DNA from: Syntrophaceae bacterium UBA6087
GTDB taxonomy: Bacteria > Desulfobacterota > Desulfomonilia > UBA1062
Reading direction: 5' to 3'
Length of the DNA: 64,000 nucleotides
NCBI GenBank assembly: GCA_002448235.1
Contig: DIXF01000013.1
Span: 17,213-81,212 of the forward strand
This document shows, in pieces, positions 26,040 to 34,284 of this stretch (the first letter of the stretch is position 1; every line of letters begins with the position of its first letter). Both the position numbers and the translations under genes were made by a program. The notes under the pieces were generated by a model. That model did not search any database, was not told where the DNA came from, and was given only the letters and a program-made list of their open reading frames with translations.

Positions 26040-26071
26040 GGGGAGAGTGTTCTTAAAGGAGAACGAACGCT

Positions 26072-26587
26072 ATGATCAATAAAAAGGTTGAAGCAGCAAT
26101 CAACAAACAGATCAATGCGGAGATCTATTCCGCATATCTTTACCTGGCCATGAACGCCTATTTCAGTTCGGTCAATCTCATGGGATTTGCCAACTGGATG
26201 CGCATTCAGGCCCTTGAAGAACTGACCCATGCGGACAAATTCTACAATTTCGTCGTCAGCCGGGGCGGCCGCGTCAAACTCGAAGCGATCGCTGCACCAC
26301 CGGTGGAGTGGAAAAGCACCCTGGCTGTTTTCGAGGAGACGCTGAAGCATGAGCAGAAGGTTACCGCCCTCATCAATGATCTCGTGGATCTTTCTCTCAA
26401 AGAGAAAGACCATGCGACGGGCAGCATGCTGAATTGGTTTGTCGACGAGCAGGTCGAGGAAGAATCCAATGCGGAGAATATCATCCAGCAGCTGAAGCTT
26501 ATGGGTGAGAGCGGCCACGGAGTATATATGCTCGACCGTGAACTCGCAGGACGTGTTTTTGTACCTCCCGTTCAGTCGCAACCATGA
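26072..26587 (+). CDS. ftnA: Ferritin
   Basis: A protein of 171 residues, one four-helix ferritin domain. Ferroxidase ligands are present: E17 in AEIYSAYLYLAMNAYF, the E and H of IQALEELTHADKFY, E94 in EETLKHEQKV, and FVDEQVEEE. It assembles into a 24-subunit cytoplasmic shell that oxidises and stores iron, limiting Fenton chemistry. It lies 32 bp after dfx. Position behind a Fur box is consistent with iron-linked expression. Confidence 0.95.
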   Translation: MINKKVEAAINKQINAEIYSAYLYLAMNAYFSSVNLMGFANWMRIQALEELTHADKFYNFVVSRGGRVKLEAIAAPPVEWKSTLAVFEETLKHEQKVTALINDLVDLSLKEKDHATGSMLNWFVDEQVEEESNAENIIQQLKLMGESGHGVYMLDRELAGRVFVPPVQSQP

Positions 26588-26627
26588 TATAATAAAAAAA
26601 ATATTATAAATAAGGGAGATGGCGATC

Positions 26628-27113
26628 ATGAAGTTGTATTTCAATGCGGACGAAATCTTTGAGATGGCAGAAGAGATCGAGCGGCAGGGCGCCCGTTTTT
26701 ATCAGAAGGCAGCCTCGATGTTCAGCGAGCCGGAGGTGAAGACAATGCTTTCCGGCCTGGCATCCATGGAAGTCGGGCATGAAAAGGCGTTTGCCGGGAT
26801 GCGTGCAAAGATCCTGAGCGACGCCTACCAGGGGTACGACCCGGATGAGACCGCTGCGTCTTACATCAAGGCTTTTACCGATGGAAAGGTCTTTGACTTC
26901 AAGCAGGATATGTCTGCGAAGATATCCGAGAAGTCCAGCCTCAATGACATCCTGAAGCTGGCGATCGAAGCGGAGAAGAACTCGATCGTATTCTATACCG
27001 GCATCAAGAAGGCCGTGCCGGAGCTCTTGAGCAAGGATTCCCTGGACCGGATCATTGCCGAGGAGATGAAGCATATCGTCATGCTCGTGGAAAGAATGGG
27101 GAATATTTCCTGA
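26628..27113 (+). CDS. Ferritin-like diiron protein (rubrerythrin domain without rubredoxin)
   Basis: A protein of 161 residues. The start at 26628 is placed by AAGGGAG eight or more bases upstream; an ATG at 26619 is too close to that site. The two helical pairs carry E-x-x-H motifs: EIFEMAEEIERQGARFYQKA, MEVGHEKAF, AIEAEKNSIVFY and AEEMKHIVMLVE, typical of COG1633 ferritin-like proteins. It lacks the FeCys4 domain of true rubrerythrin. Likely role is peroxide or oxygen reduction, or iron handling, in the cytoplasm. It is the third gene of the operon. Confidence 0.85.
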   Translation: MKLYFNADEIFEMAEEIERQGARFYQKAASMFSEPEVKTMLSGLASMEVGHEKAFAGMRAKILSDAYQGYDPDETAASYIKAFTDGKVFDFKQDMSAKISEKSSLNDILKLAIEAEKNSIVFYTGIKKAVPELLSKDSLDRIIAEEMKHIVMLVERMGNIS

Positions 27114-27124
27114 GAGGGGGGGTT

Positions 27125-28324
27125 ATGCCTGTCTTCAAAGCCATAAAGCTGACCGAACATGTGTACTGGGTCGGCGCCATAGACTGGACGATCAGGGACT
27201 TTCACGGGTACACGACCAAGCGTGGAAGCACCTATAACGCCTACCTCATCATGGCGGATAAGATCACCCTCATAGATACGGTCAAAGGACCCTTCAAGGG
27301 CGAGCTGATGGCCAGGATAGCGTCCCTGGTCGACCCGAAGCGCATCGATTACATCGTTTCGAACCACTCCGAGATGGATCACTCCGGGTGCCTTGCGGAG
27401 GTCATCGAAGAGGTTCAGCCCGAGAAGGTTTTCGCCTCTGTCATGGGTGCAAAAGCATTGAACGAGCATTTCAGGATAGACCGGGAAATAGTCCCGGTGA
27501 AAGACGGCTCGGAGCTCAGTCTCGGCAACCTCACCCTGTCCTTTATGGAAACCCGGATGCTTCACTGGCCGGACAGCATGTTCAGCTACCTCAAGGAGGA
27601 AAAGCTCCTTTTCTCCCAGGATGCCTTCGGGATGCACCTGGCGTCGTCGGAGAGGTTCGCCGACGAGGTCGACGATGCCGTCCTCGAGTACGAATCGGCA
27701 ACCTACTATGCCAATATTCTCCTTCCCTACTCGCAGCTTATCGTGGGTCTCCTGGACAAGGTGGAGAAGTCAGGCATCCCCATCGATATTATCGCTCCGG
27801 ATCATGGGCCGGTCTGGCGCAAGGACTTGGGCAGGATTCTTTCCCGCTACCGGAAATGGGCTTTGCAGAAGCCGGAAAACAAGGCGGTCGTGCTGTACCA
27901 CACCATGTGGCACAGCACCGAGCTGATGGCTGAGGCGATCGCGGAAGGCCTGAGAGAAGGGGGAACCACGACAAAGGTCATGTCCATGGGTTCGTTCCAC
28001 CGGAGCGACGTCGCCTATGAAATCCTCAATGCAGGCGCGCTCGTTGCCGGATCGTCAACGCTCAACAACAATATTCTTCCCGCCATGGCGGATGTCCTGA
28101 CCTACCTGAAGGGCCTGAAGCCGAAGAATCTGATCGGTGCTGCGTTCGGGTCCCACGGCTGGAGCGGGGAGGCGCCGCTGCATATCAGGGATATACTCGC
28201 AGAGATGAAGGTAGACCTCGTCGGAGAGCCGCTGAAAGCGAAGTATGTGCCCGACGGAGAAACGCTTGAGGCTTGTTTTGCGCTGGGGAAGACCATTTCT
28301 CAAAAGCTTGGAGAGACCTCGTAA
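27125..28324 (+). CDS. fprA: Flavodiiron protein (FprA, oxygen or NO reductase)
   Basis: A protein of 399 residues. The metallo-beta-lactamase-like domain has the diiron ligands in SNHSEMDHSG, MLHWPD, FSQDAFG and APDHGPVWR. A C-terminal flavodoxin domain (KAVVLYHTMWHSTELMAEAI, VAGSSTLNNNILP, GAAFGSHGWSGEA) binds FMN. It is the core two-domain type and takes electrons from rubredoxin, whose gene follows 38 bp later. It reduces oxygen to water or NO to N2O in the cytoplasm of anaerobes. Confidence 0.96.
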   Translation: MPVFKAIKLTEHVYWVGAIDWTIRDFHGYTTKRGSTYNAYLIMADKITLIDTVKGPFKGELMARIASLVDPKRIDYIVSNHSEMDHSGCLAEVIEEVQPEKVFASVMGAKALNEHFRIDREIVPVKDGSELSLGNLTLSFMETRMLHWPDSMFSYLKEEKLLFSQDAFGMHLASSERFADEVDDAVLEYESATYYANILLPYSQLIVGLLDKVEKSGIPIDIIAPDHGPVWRKDLGRILSRYRKWALQKPENKAVVLYHTMWHSTELMAEAIAEGLREGGTTTKVMSMGSFHRSDVAYEILNAGALVAGSSTLNNNILPAMADVLTYLKGLKPKNLIGAAFGSHGWSGEAPLHIRDILAEMKVDLVGEPLKAKYVPDGETLEACFALGKTISQKLGETS

Positions 28325-28362
28325 CGAAGTAAGAGCAGTGAAAAAAGCTTGTGGAGGAAAGA

Positions 28363-28524
28363 ATGCAGAAATACGTGTGTCAGGTATGCGGATATATCTA
28401 TGATCCCGAGCAGGGAGACCCCGAGGGCGACATCGCCGCGGGGACCCCGTTCGACAAGTTGCCGGACGACTGGACCTGTCCGGTTTGCGGCGCTTCGAAG
28501 GATGAGTTTACTCCCGAGGCGTAG
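28363..28524 (+). CDS. rub: Rubredoxin
   Basis: A protein of 53 residues. It starts at the ATG at 28363 behind GGAGGAAAGA. Both metal knuckles are present (YVCQVCGYIYDP and WTCPVCGASKDEF), with GDPEGDIAAGTPFDKLPDDW between them, the textbook FeCys4 rubredoxin. It is the small cytoplasmic electron carrier for superoxide reductase, the flavodiiron protein and rubrerythrin, all encoded around it. Confidence 0.97.
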   Translation: MQKYVCQVCGYIYDPEQGDPEGDIAAGTPFDKLPDDWTCPVCGASKDEFTPEA

Positions 28525-28542
28525 TCTCCTGGACCTGAAGCA

Positions 28543-29454
28543 ATGGCCGGCTTTCAGAGGGCTGATAGTCAAGAAAAGAGAAGCGGTAACGATTTGCACG
28601 AGCATCAGAGAAACGTAAGAACGAAAAAGAGGTTGCCGGAGCGGGGCCTGCCTGTCCCCGGGATGAGGGTGTTTTTTCAGGAGATCTACGAGAGATACCA
28701 CCGCGCTGAGTATATCTCTCCCGATCCACTGGAATTTCTTTATTTGTATGAGGACCCTCTCGATCGCGAGATCGTGGGCATGATCGCCTCTTCCCTCGCT
28801 TACGGAAGAGTTGCGCAGATACTCAAGAGCGTAGCGTCTGTATTGAAGGCCATGGGTCCTTCTCCGCGGGGATTTCTCGAAGAAGCTTCCGAGACGTCCG
28901 TGAGGGAGGCGTTCCGCGGATTCAAGCACCGGTTTACAACCGACAGGGAGCTTGCGGATCTTCTCCTGGGGATCCGGGATGTCATCCGGAAGCACGGGTC
29001 GCTTCAGGCTTGTTTTCTCGCGGGGATCAGCCCTCGGGACGAGGATGTCCTGCCAGCCTTGTCGGTTTTCGTCCGGGAACTCGGGATGAGAGGCTGCGGC
29101 GACTATAACAGCCTTATCTCGATTCCGGAAAAGAAGAGCGCCTGCAAGAGGCTCAATCTCTTCCTCCGGTGGATGACCCGGTCGGACGAGATCGATCCCG
29201 GGTGCTGGACGTGCGTTTCTCCGGCCAAGCTGATCGTACCGCTCGACACCCATATGTACCGGATCTGCACGGTACTCGGCATGACGTCGAGGTCGCAGGC
29301 GGATATGAGGACTGCCCGGGAGATTACGGACGGGTTCAAGAAGATCGACAAAAGTGATCCTGTGCGGTACGACTTTTCGCTTACGCGGCTGGGCATACGC
29401 AAGGTCGGCGAGCTATCGAGCTTAGTGGGCAGATATACAGGCCGTACGGCCTGA
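28543..29454 (+). CDS. TIGR02757 family protein (DUF2400)
   Basis: A protein of 303 residues if it starts at 28543; the conserved part begins near residue 40, so a later start is possible and no clear ribosome site settles it. Diagnostic segments: SPDPLEFLYLYEDPLDREI, GMIASSLAYGRVAQILKS, KRLNLFLRWMTRSDEIDPG and IVPLDTHMYRICTVLG, then DPVRYDFSLTRLGI. The family is uncharacterised; the core resembles a HhH/alpha-helical DNA-glycosylase-like arrangement (LFLRWMTR...D). It lies inside the oxidative-stress operon, 18 bp after rubredoxin. Confidence 0.85.
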   Translation: MAGFQRADSQEKRSGNDLHEHQRNVRTKKRLPERGLPVPGMRVFFQEIYERYHRAEYISPDPLEFLYLYEDPLDREIVGMIASSLAYGRVAQILKSVASVLKAMGPSPRGFLEEASETSVREAFRGFKHRFTTDRELADLLLGIRDVIRKHGSLQACFLAGISPRDEDVLPALSVFVRELGMRGCGDYNSLISIPEKKSACKRLNLFLRWMTRSDEIDPGCWTCVSPAKLIVPLDTHMYRICTVLGMTSRSQADMRTAREITDGFKKIDKSDPVRYDFSLTRLGIRKVGELSSLVGRYTGRTA

Positions 29455-29476
29455 GGCGGTTGAAGAGGAGGAAAAT

Positions 29477-29974
29477 ATGGACGACAGGGTGCGTGAAGCG
29501 ATATTCCAGGCATATACAGGTGAATCAAAGGCGAGCTTGAGGCTGAAAGTCTATGCGGATAAGGCCGAGCAGGAAGGGTATCCCCAGCTGGCAAAGCTTT
29601 TCAAGGTGATCTCCTTTTCCGAGGAGCTCCACGGCAAGAGGGCGCTGCGGCTGCTCAAGGAGATCAAGAGCACCGAAGAGAACCTGGCGGCGAGCTTCGA
29701 GTCTGAAACGAAGGTGGCGGGCGTAGCCTATGATCAGTTCATCAAGTATGCGGAAGAAAACGGCGACCGAGCTGCATCGCTCTACTTCAGCCAGTCCAGG
29801 GATGTAGAGGAAATCCACGCCAAACTCTACAAGGAGGCGATGGACCATGTGCTGGAAGAGCGGCAGACTACCTACTACGTCTGCGACGTCTGCGGTTATG
29901 TATCGGACGGCGTCCTTCTCGACGAGTGCCCGGTCTGCGCAGCGAAAAAAGAACGGTTCGTCAAATTCGAATAA
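29477..29974 (+). CDS. rbr: Rubrerythrin
   Basis: A protein of 165 residues; GAGGAGG precedes the ATG. The N-terminal four-helix diiron domain has AIFQAYTGESKASLRLKVYA, FSEELHGKRAL and SRDVEEIHAKLY. The C-terminal rubredoxin-like domain has VCDVCGYVSDG and CPVCAAKKERFVKF. It reduces hydrogen peroxide to water with rubredoxin or NADH-derived electrons. It is the last gene of the Fur-boxed cluster. A GC inverted repeat (CGTTCCCGT...ACGGGACG) follows, but without a T-run. Confidence 0.96.
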   Translation: MDDRVREAIFQAYTGESKASLRLKVYADKAEQEGYPQLAKLFKVISFSEELHGKRALRLLKEIKSTEENLAASFESETKVAGVAYDQFIKYAEENGDRAASLYFSQSRDVEEIHAKLYKEAMDHVLEERQTTYYVCDVCGYVSDGVLLDECPVCAAKKERFVKFE

Positions 29975-30065
29975 CGTTCCCGTGGCAGGATCGCAACGGG
30001 ACGAGGGTCAACGGACGGTTCAGCGCCTTCGATGGTGATCAAAACGGATGGAGAGGCTTTTGCCT

Positions 30066-30239
30066 TTAAGCCTCGGGGATAAAGGATTCGCTCTGAGTGG
30101 GCACCAGGCTGCAGGCGGGACGGCCAAGGGTATTCGACCAATACGCCTCGTATTCCCGGCAGCCCCGTTTCAGACCGCCTACTGTCTTGATCCCGAGCCG
30201 TGCAAGCTGTTCCAGTATTTCTCTTCTTGTCAGCGACAT
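30066..30239 (-). CDS. Small hypothetical protein (57 residues)
   Basis: The frame begins MSLTRREILEQLARLGIKTV and ends ESFIPEA. The ATG at 30239 has GAGG nine bases upstream. The N-terminal half is an amphipathic helix pair (RREILEQLARLGIKT, GLKRGCREYEAYW) that could bind a partner, followed by a proline/serine tail. No family was recognised. It fills most of the 366-bp gap between rbr and the WPF-repeat protein gene. Confidence 0.5.
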   Translation of the reverse strand: MSLTRREILEQLARLGIKTVGGLKRGCREYEAYWSNTLGRPACSLVPTQSESFIPEA

Positions 30240-30341
30240 GATCTGCTACCTCGCGTATGCCCTCATATCCGATTCAGAATAATATACCGATCGTTCCTTT
30301 ATACCAAAAGACCGGAATGCCGCCAAGCGAATAATGAATGT

Positions 30342-31661
30342 TCAATGCTGCTCCGGCTGTCCGCTATCATCCTGTTTTTCTTCGTCGGAGAGCACCCATC
30401 TGAAGTGCAGAAGGTTCGACAGGAACCCGACCTGTTTATACTCCGGGCTTCTTTCAAAGGAGAAGAGAAACGATAACGAAAAGCGGGATACCACATGGTC
30501 TCTGCGATAAGAAAACGTGTCCCACAGGATGCTTACCTGCGATGATTCCGGAGTGTTGTATCCGTTTGCCAGGGTCAGCAAGGGGAGATAATTATTTCTG
30601 AAACCGTCGTCATGAAAGGGGAATATCCAGGGGAAAAACCAGAGCGAGCGATTCCGATAATCGTGTTTGTGCCACACAGGCCATGCGGTCAGGGATTCGG
30701 ATTCGACGACCCCGTTATGTACCTTTGTCGTCTTCGAGTTCAGCAGAAGGATGCTCACGGTATCCTGCCGGAAGTTCGCTCGCGGATCGTAGCTTGAAAC
30801 CTGCCGGTAGAAAGGCCAGAGGATCGTCCTCATCCGGTAGATATCTCCCTCGGTCTTTGACCAGTAGAAGGGCAGGAATTGCCGTTCTTCGTACGCGCCG
30901 GTGGCATAGCGGATTATCGGCCAGGGGAGACTTATGCTCATGTGCTCCGGGCTCGAGTTGCGGTTGTAGGTAAAGAACGGCCAGATGACGGATATGCCCC
31001 TGAAGGTGTAGTTGCGGTTGTAATAGAAGAAGGGCAGGAATGCATCGATGTTCTCGACCCCTCTCCGGTGGTGTATGAAGGGCCAGAGGACGTAGTCGTG
31101 TCGGTAGTTGATGGTCTTCTCATACCCGTAGAAGGGGAAGAACTGGAATTCTCTCCCGCGGGAGTATTTCAGGAACGGCCAGAGGATCGAGTAAGTCTCC
31201 TGGTCGTCATCTACGAGCTTGGTATAAAGAGGCCAGAGAACGAAACGAACGCGATCGTGCCCGAAGCGGTTCAGCAGGCTGCCGTAAAAAGGGAAAATTC
31301 CACCGTAGGTCCGATCGTGATCTCTGCCGTAGGTGAAGATGAGAAGGTCGAAGGTTTCTACGTCGTTCTGGTCCGTCCACTTGAACACGGGGACGAGATG
31401 TGAATGATTCTCTGTGCTCCGGCCAAGGGGGTAGAGGATGTCCGTCTCCGTATCGTCCCGGTAGAAGAGGGGGCGTATGGCGGTTGATTCTGACGAGAAT
31501 TCCAGGAAGGGCCCGGCGATGGAGAGGTCATACCGGCCGGCGTCGGATTCGTAGCGGAAAAGGGGGGCAAAGTTGATGTCCGCGGCATATCCGGGGCTTG
31601 CACAGAGAAAAACATTGACCGTGAGGCTGAGAGTCAAAAGGGCAATCAGCCTGAAGCTCAT
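30342..31661 (-). CDS. Exported protein with repeated WPF/FPF strands, probable outer-membrane barrel
   Basis: A protein of 439 residues. A signal peptide (LIALLTLSLTVNVFLCASPGYA) ends near residue 26. The body is built of at least nine ~20-25-residue units that centre on (L/F)(W/L)PF: VLWPLYTKL, ILWPFLKYSRG, FFPFYGYEK, VLWPFIHHRRG, FLPFFYYNRN, VIWPFFTYNRN, LPWPIIRY, FLPFYWSKT and ILWPFYRQ. Aromatic girdles with short charged turns suggest membrane-spanning beta strands. No characterised family was recognised. It starts 8 bp after the MCE protein stop, so it is probably the last gene of that unit. Confidence 0.7.
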   Translation of the reverse strand: MSFRLIALLTLSLTVNVFLCASPGYAADINFAPLFRYESDAGRYDLSIAGPFLEFSSESTAIRPLFYRDDTETDILYPLGRSTENHSHLVPVFKWTDQNDVETFDLLIFTYGRDHDRTYGGIFPFYGSLLNRFGHDRVRFVLWPLYTKLVDDDQETYSILWPFLKYSRGREFQFFPFYGYEKTINYRHDYVLWPFIHHRRGVENIDAFLPFFYYNRNYTFRGISVIWPFFTYNRNSSPEHMSISLPWPIIRYATGAYEERQFLPFYWSKTEGDIYRMRTILWPFYRQVSSYDPRANFRQDTVSILLLNSKTTKVHNGVVESESLTAWPVWHKHDYRNRSLWFFPWIFPFHDDGFRNNYLPLLTLANGYNTPESSQVSILWDTFSYRRDHVVSRFSLSFLFSFERSPEYKQVGFLSNLLHFRWVLSDEEKQDDSGQPEQH

Positions 31662-31669
31662 GGCTTTGC

Positions 31670-32695
31670 TTACCAGATGAATCCGAGGATCGTTCCCATG
31701 ACCGTGATGGGCACCTGCTCATTGAGGCCCTGTGCCGCAAGGTTCGCGTTCCGGACCGCTTCGTTTAGGTTCTCGTACAGCTCGTCGTCCGAGAGTATCC
31801 TGCCCAGGGTGCCTTTCCCTGTGGCGAGGTTCTCGGAAATGATCTTGATGTTCTCGGATACGGTGACAAGGTTGTGGTAGAGGGTCGGGTCGCTTAAAAG
31901 CAGGCTCAAGGTGCCGTCCTCCTCGATGCTGGAGGTGAGCTTCTGGAGCGATTCCATCGAGCCCTGAAGCGATACGTAGAGGCTGTCGTCGTACACCAGT
32001 TTCCCGATCGTGCCATTGCCCGATTTTACTGTGCCGACGATATCGTTCAAGTCCCGCGATGTACCGGTGAAGTTATCGGAGATCTCCACCAGTGCGACGC
32101 TCACGTCTCTCATGCTCGTGACGATCGTCGAGATGTCTTCTTTATTCTCGGCCAGTATTCCCGCAGCGTCTTCACTGAGCTGCTGGAAGTTTATGAGTAT
32201 TGCCTGGAGCCTTTCTTCGTCTCCGAGCGTATTGTTCAATGCGCCGGTCAGCTCTGTCAGATTGCTCGCGATCTGGCCGACCTGTTCGAGGAGGCTGTCC
32301 AGAGAAGGGGGAACCGAGGTTCTCGCGAGGTTGCCTTCGGGTTCGATGGTGTTCGAGGAAGTGCCGGGTTTGATGATGATAACCTTGTCGCCGAGCACGC
32401 CTTTTGTGGCGATCGATGCCGTGCTGTCGATGGGTATCCTGATGTCCTCTTCGACCACGGCCGTGACTACGGCAGAGTAGTCCTTATTGAGTTGTATTCC
32501 CTTTACGCTCCCGACCTGAACCCCTGCAAGCTCCAGCTGGGAGCCTACCTTCAGGCCTTCAACCGTCGAGAAGACCATGGTGATGTTGTACGTTGCCTTC
32601 TTTCCAAAGTTGAGCTCGCCTATCTGAAACGCCAGGGCAATGAACGTAATGATGATGGCGACGACGAAAAGGCCCACCTTGGCTTCATTGTTCAT
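31670..32695 (-). CDS. MCE/MlaD-family protein
   Basis: A protein of 341 residues. A single N-terminal membrane helix (VGLFVVAIIITFIALAFQIG) is followed by an MCE domain (about 38-115: YNITMVFSTVEGLKVGSQLELAGVQVGSV, GVLGDKVIIIKPG). A long helical C-terminus (~130-330) rich in LTELTGALNNTL-like heptads follows. MCE proteins form periplasmic rings that carry lipids between membranes. No MlaE permease or MlaF ATPase gene is adjacent, so partners must lie elsewhere. It is followed by the WPF-repeat protein and preceded by the TPR lipoprotein. Confidence 0.88.
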   Translation of the reverse strand: MNNEAKVGLFVVAIIITFIALAFQIGELNFGKKATYNITMVFSTVEGLKVGSQLELAGVQVGSVKGIQLNKDYSAVVTAVVEEDIRIPIDSTASIATKGVLGDKVIIIKPGTSSNTIEPEGNLARTSVPPSLDSLLEQVGQIASNLTELTGALNNTLGDEERLQAILINFQQLSEDAAGILAENKEDISTIVTSMRDVSVALVEISDNFTGTSRDLNDIVGTVKSGNGTIGKLVYDDSLYVSLQGSMESLQKLTSSIEEDGTLSLLLSDPTLYHNLVTVSENIKIISENLATGKGTLGRILSDDELYENLNEAVRNANLAAQGLNEQVPITVMGTILGFIW

Positions 32696-32721
32696 AAAAT
32701 CCCCTGCTCCGGCACATCGGG

Positions 32722-34284
32722 TTATTTGAGTAGCTCATGTATCTTCGCTTCCAGCTCATCCCGCGGTTTCGAACTCAAGGCAGACGACTTGAGATAATAA
32801 TCGAGCGCCATCTTGGTCTTCCCCATACTTTTCAGAACGTCTCCCATGTGTTCATGGATAGTAGGATCGGTATCGAGTTTTTCAATGGCTTTCTTTAAAT
32901 ATTCATACGCCTTCTTAAGCTTACCCTGCCTGTAGAGAACCCACGCCATGGAATCGAGTATATACGGGTCATCGGGTCTGGCCTTGAGCGCCTCTGTAAT
33001 CATCTCGTAGGCTTTATCGAGCTCTATGCCCTGGTCTGCCATGACATATCCTACCAGGTTGAGCGCGACCGGATCATGGGGATTGTTCGAAAGCAGCTTG
33101 TTGGCGATATCGAGGCTTTCATCCCTTCTGCCCACGGTGTCCAGCTCGTTGGCGAGTTGGTACCCCACCTCGTTGCAGGCTGTTTTCGGCGAAAAGTAAT
33201 CCCACGCCGACATCAGCTCGTTGACTGCCTCCTGCTGCCTGCCGAGCTCTTTTAAGATCGACGATCTCAGCATGGCGGTCTCGCATCCGAGCCTGCTGGT
33301 GACAGGCACTTCGGAAAGCGCCTCAAGCGCATCTTCAAACCTGTTGAGCTTTGTGTAGGTAATGGCAAGGTAATAAGAGTCTTCGACGGTCGGTTCTTTG
33401 ATGGCGGTAAGGTTTGCAAGGGCGTCTTCAAACTTGCCGTCCTGGAGCTCCAGCAGAACCAGCTTCCGCAGGATCTGAACGTCGTCATTGAGCTGTTTGA
33501 GCTTCGTGAGCTGAACGATCGCGTCTTTATACCGGTTTGTCGAAATATAGAGATCGGTAAGCGAGATGAGCGCTTCGACTGAATACGGCTCGATCTCAAG
33601 ATACTGCTTGTAGACGGCCTCAGCTTTCTTCGTTTCTTTGGAGAGCTCGTAGGTTTTGCCCAGATCGAGATATGCCGGGGCGAATTTGGGGTTCTGTTCG
33701 ATCACCTTTTTGAGTACGTCCCTGACGCACGTATAATCCTTGCTCCCGTAGCACGCCTTGGAAAGGGTATAAAGGATCATGCCGTCATCGCCGTTCTTCA
33801 GGAGCTCGCGCAGGAGCTTTTCCGCTCCCTTGAAGTCGGATACGATGATCTTGAGATTGGCGAGGAACAGCTTGAGCTGGGCATTGTCCGGATATTTTTC
33901 CGAGAGGACCTCAGTATCCCTGATCGCCTGCTGCCAGTCTCCTTTGCGGGCATAGATCTTGGTTCTGAGCTCGAGGGACTCATCGACGTAAGAACCCGAT
34001 TCGATGACCTTGTCGACAAACGTCAAAGCACTGTCGGGCTGGTTCAGGATAAAATGTATCCTTGCCTGGGCCAGCACGGCAAAGGGGTCATTGATTTTGC
34101 CGTAGAGTTCCAGAGCCGTGTTCCAGTTTCCCTGGTTCTCTTCGTATCGCGCCATGAGAAGCAGCAGGTATGGATTCTCCGTCCGTATGGGCGCAGCAGG
34201 GGATTTTTCGGCAGGGACATGGGCGCACCCGGCAATGCCGATAAGTAAGGCGGCGGCAGCGATCAGGTTAACGATTCTGGGCAT
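32722..34284 (-). CDS. TPR-repeat lipoprotein
   Basis: A protein of 520 residues from the ATG at 34284, which begins MPRIVNLIAAAALLIGIAGC and so gives a lipobox IAGC; the frame upstream lies inside rpe. The mature protein is a chain of tetratricopeptide repeats, e.g. DSALTFVDKVIESGS, APAYLDLGKTYELSKETKKAEAVYKQYLEIEP and DSMAWVLYRQGKLKKAYEYLKKAI. This makes a helical protein-binding scaffold, probably periplasm-facing. Its start overlaps the rpe stop by 17 bp, so it is coupled to rpe and sits upstream of the MCE gene. Confidence 0.88.
   Translation of the reverse strand: MPRIVNLIAAAALLIGIAGCAHVPAEKSPAAPIRTENPYLLLLMARYEENQGNWNTALELYGKINDPFAVLAQARIHFILNQPDSALTFVDKVIESGSYVDESLELRTKIYARKGDWQQAIRDTEVLSEKYPDNAQLKLFLANLKIIVSDFKGAEKLLRELLKNGDDGMILYTLSKACYGSKDYTCVRDVLKKVIEQNPKFAPAYLDLGKTYELSKETKKAEAVYKQYLEIEPYSVEALISLTDLYISTNRYKDAIVQLTKLKQLNDDVQILRKLVLLELQDGKFEDALANLTAIKEPTVEDSYYLAITYTKLNRFEDALEALSEVPVTSRLGCETAMLRSSILKELGRQQEAVNELMSAWDYFSPKTACNEVGYQLANELDTVGRRDESLDIANKLLSNNPHDPVALNLVGYVMADQGIELDKAYEMITEALKARPDDPYILDSMAWVLYRQGKLKKAYEYLKKAIEKLDTDPTIHEHMGDVLKSMGKTKMALDYYLKSSALSSKPRDELEAKIHELLK

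Noticed and set aside
29975..30005. CGTTCCCGT...ACGGGACG stem after rubrerythrin
   Set aside because: A good stem but no T-run follows; could be a processing or rho-dependent site, not a canonical terminator.
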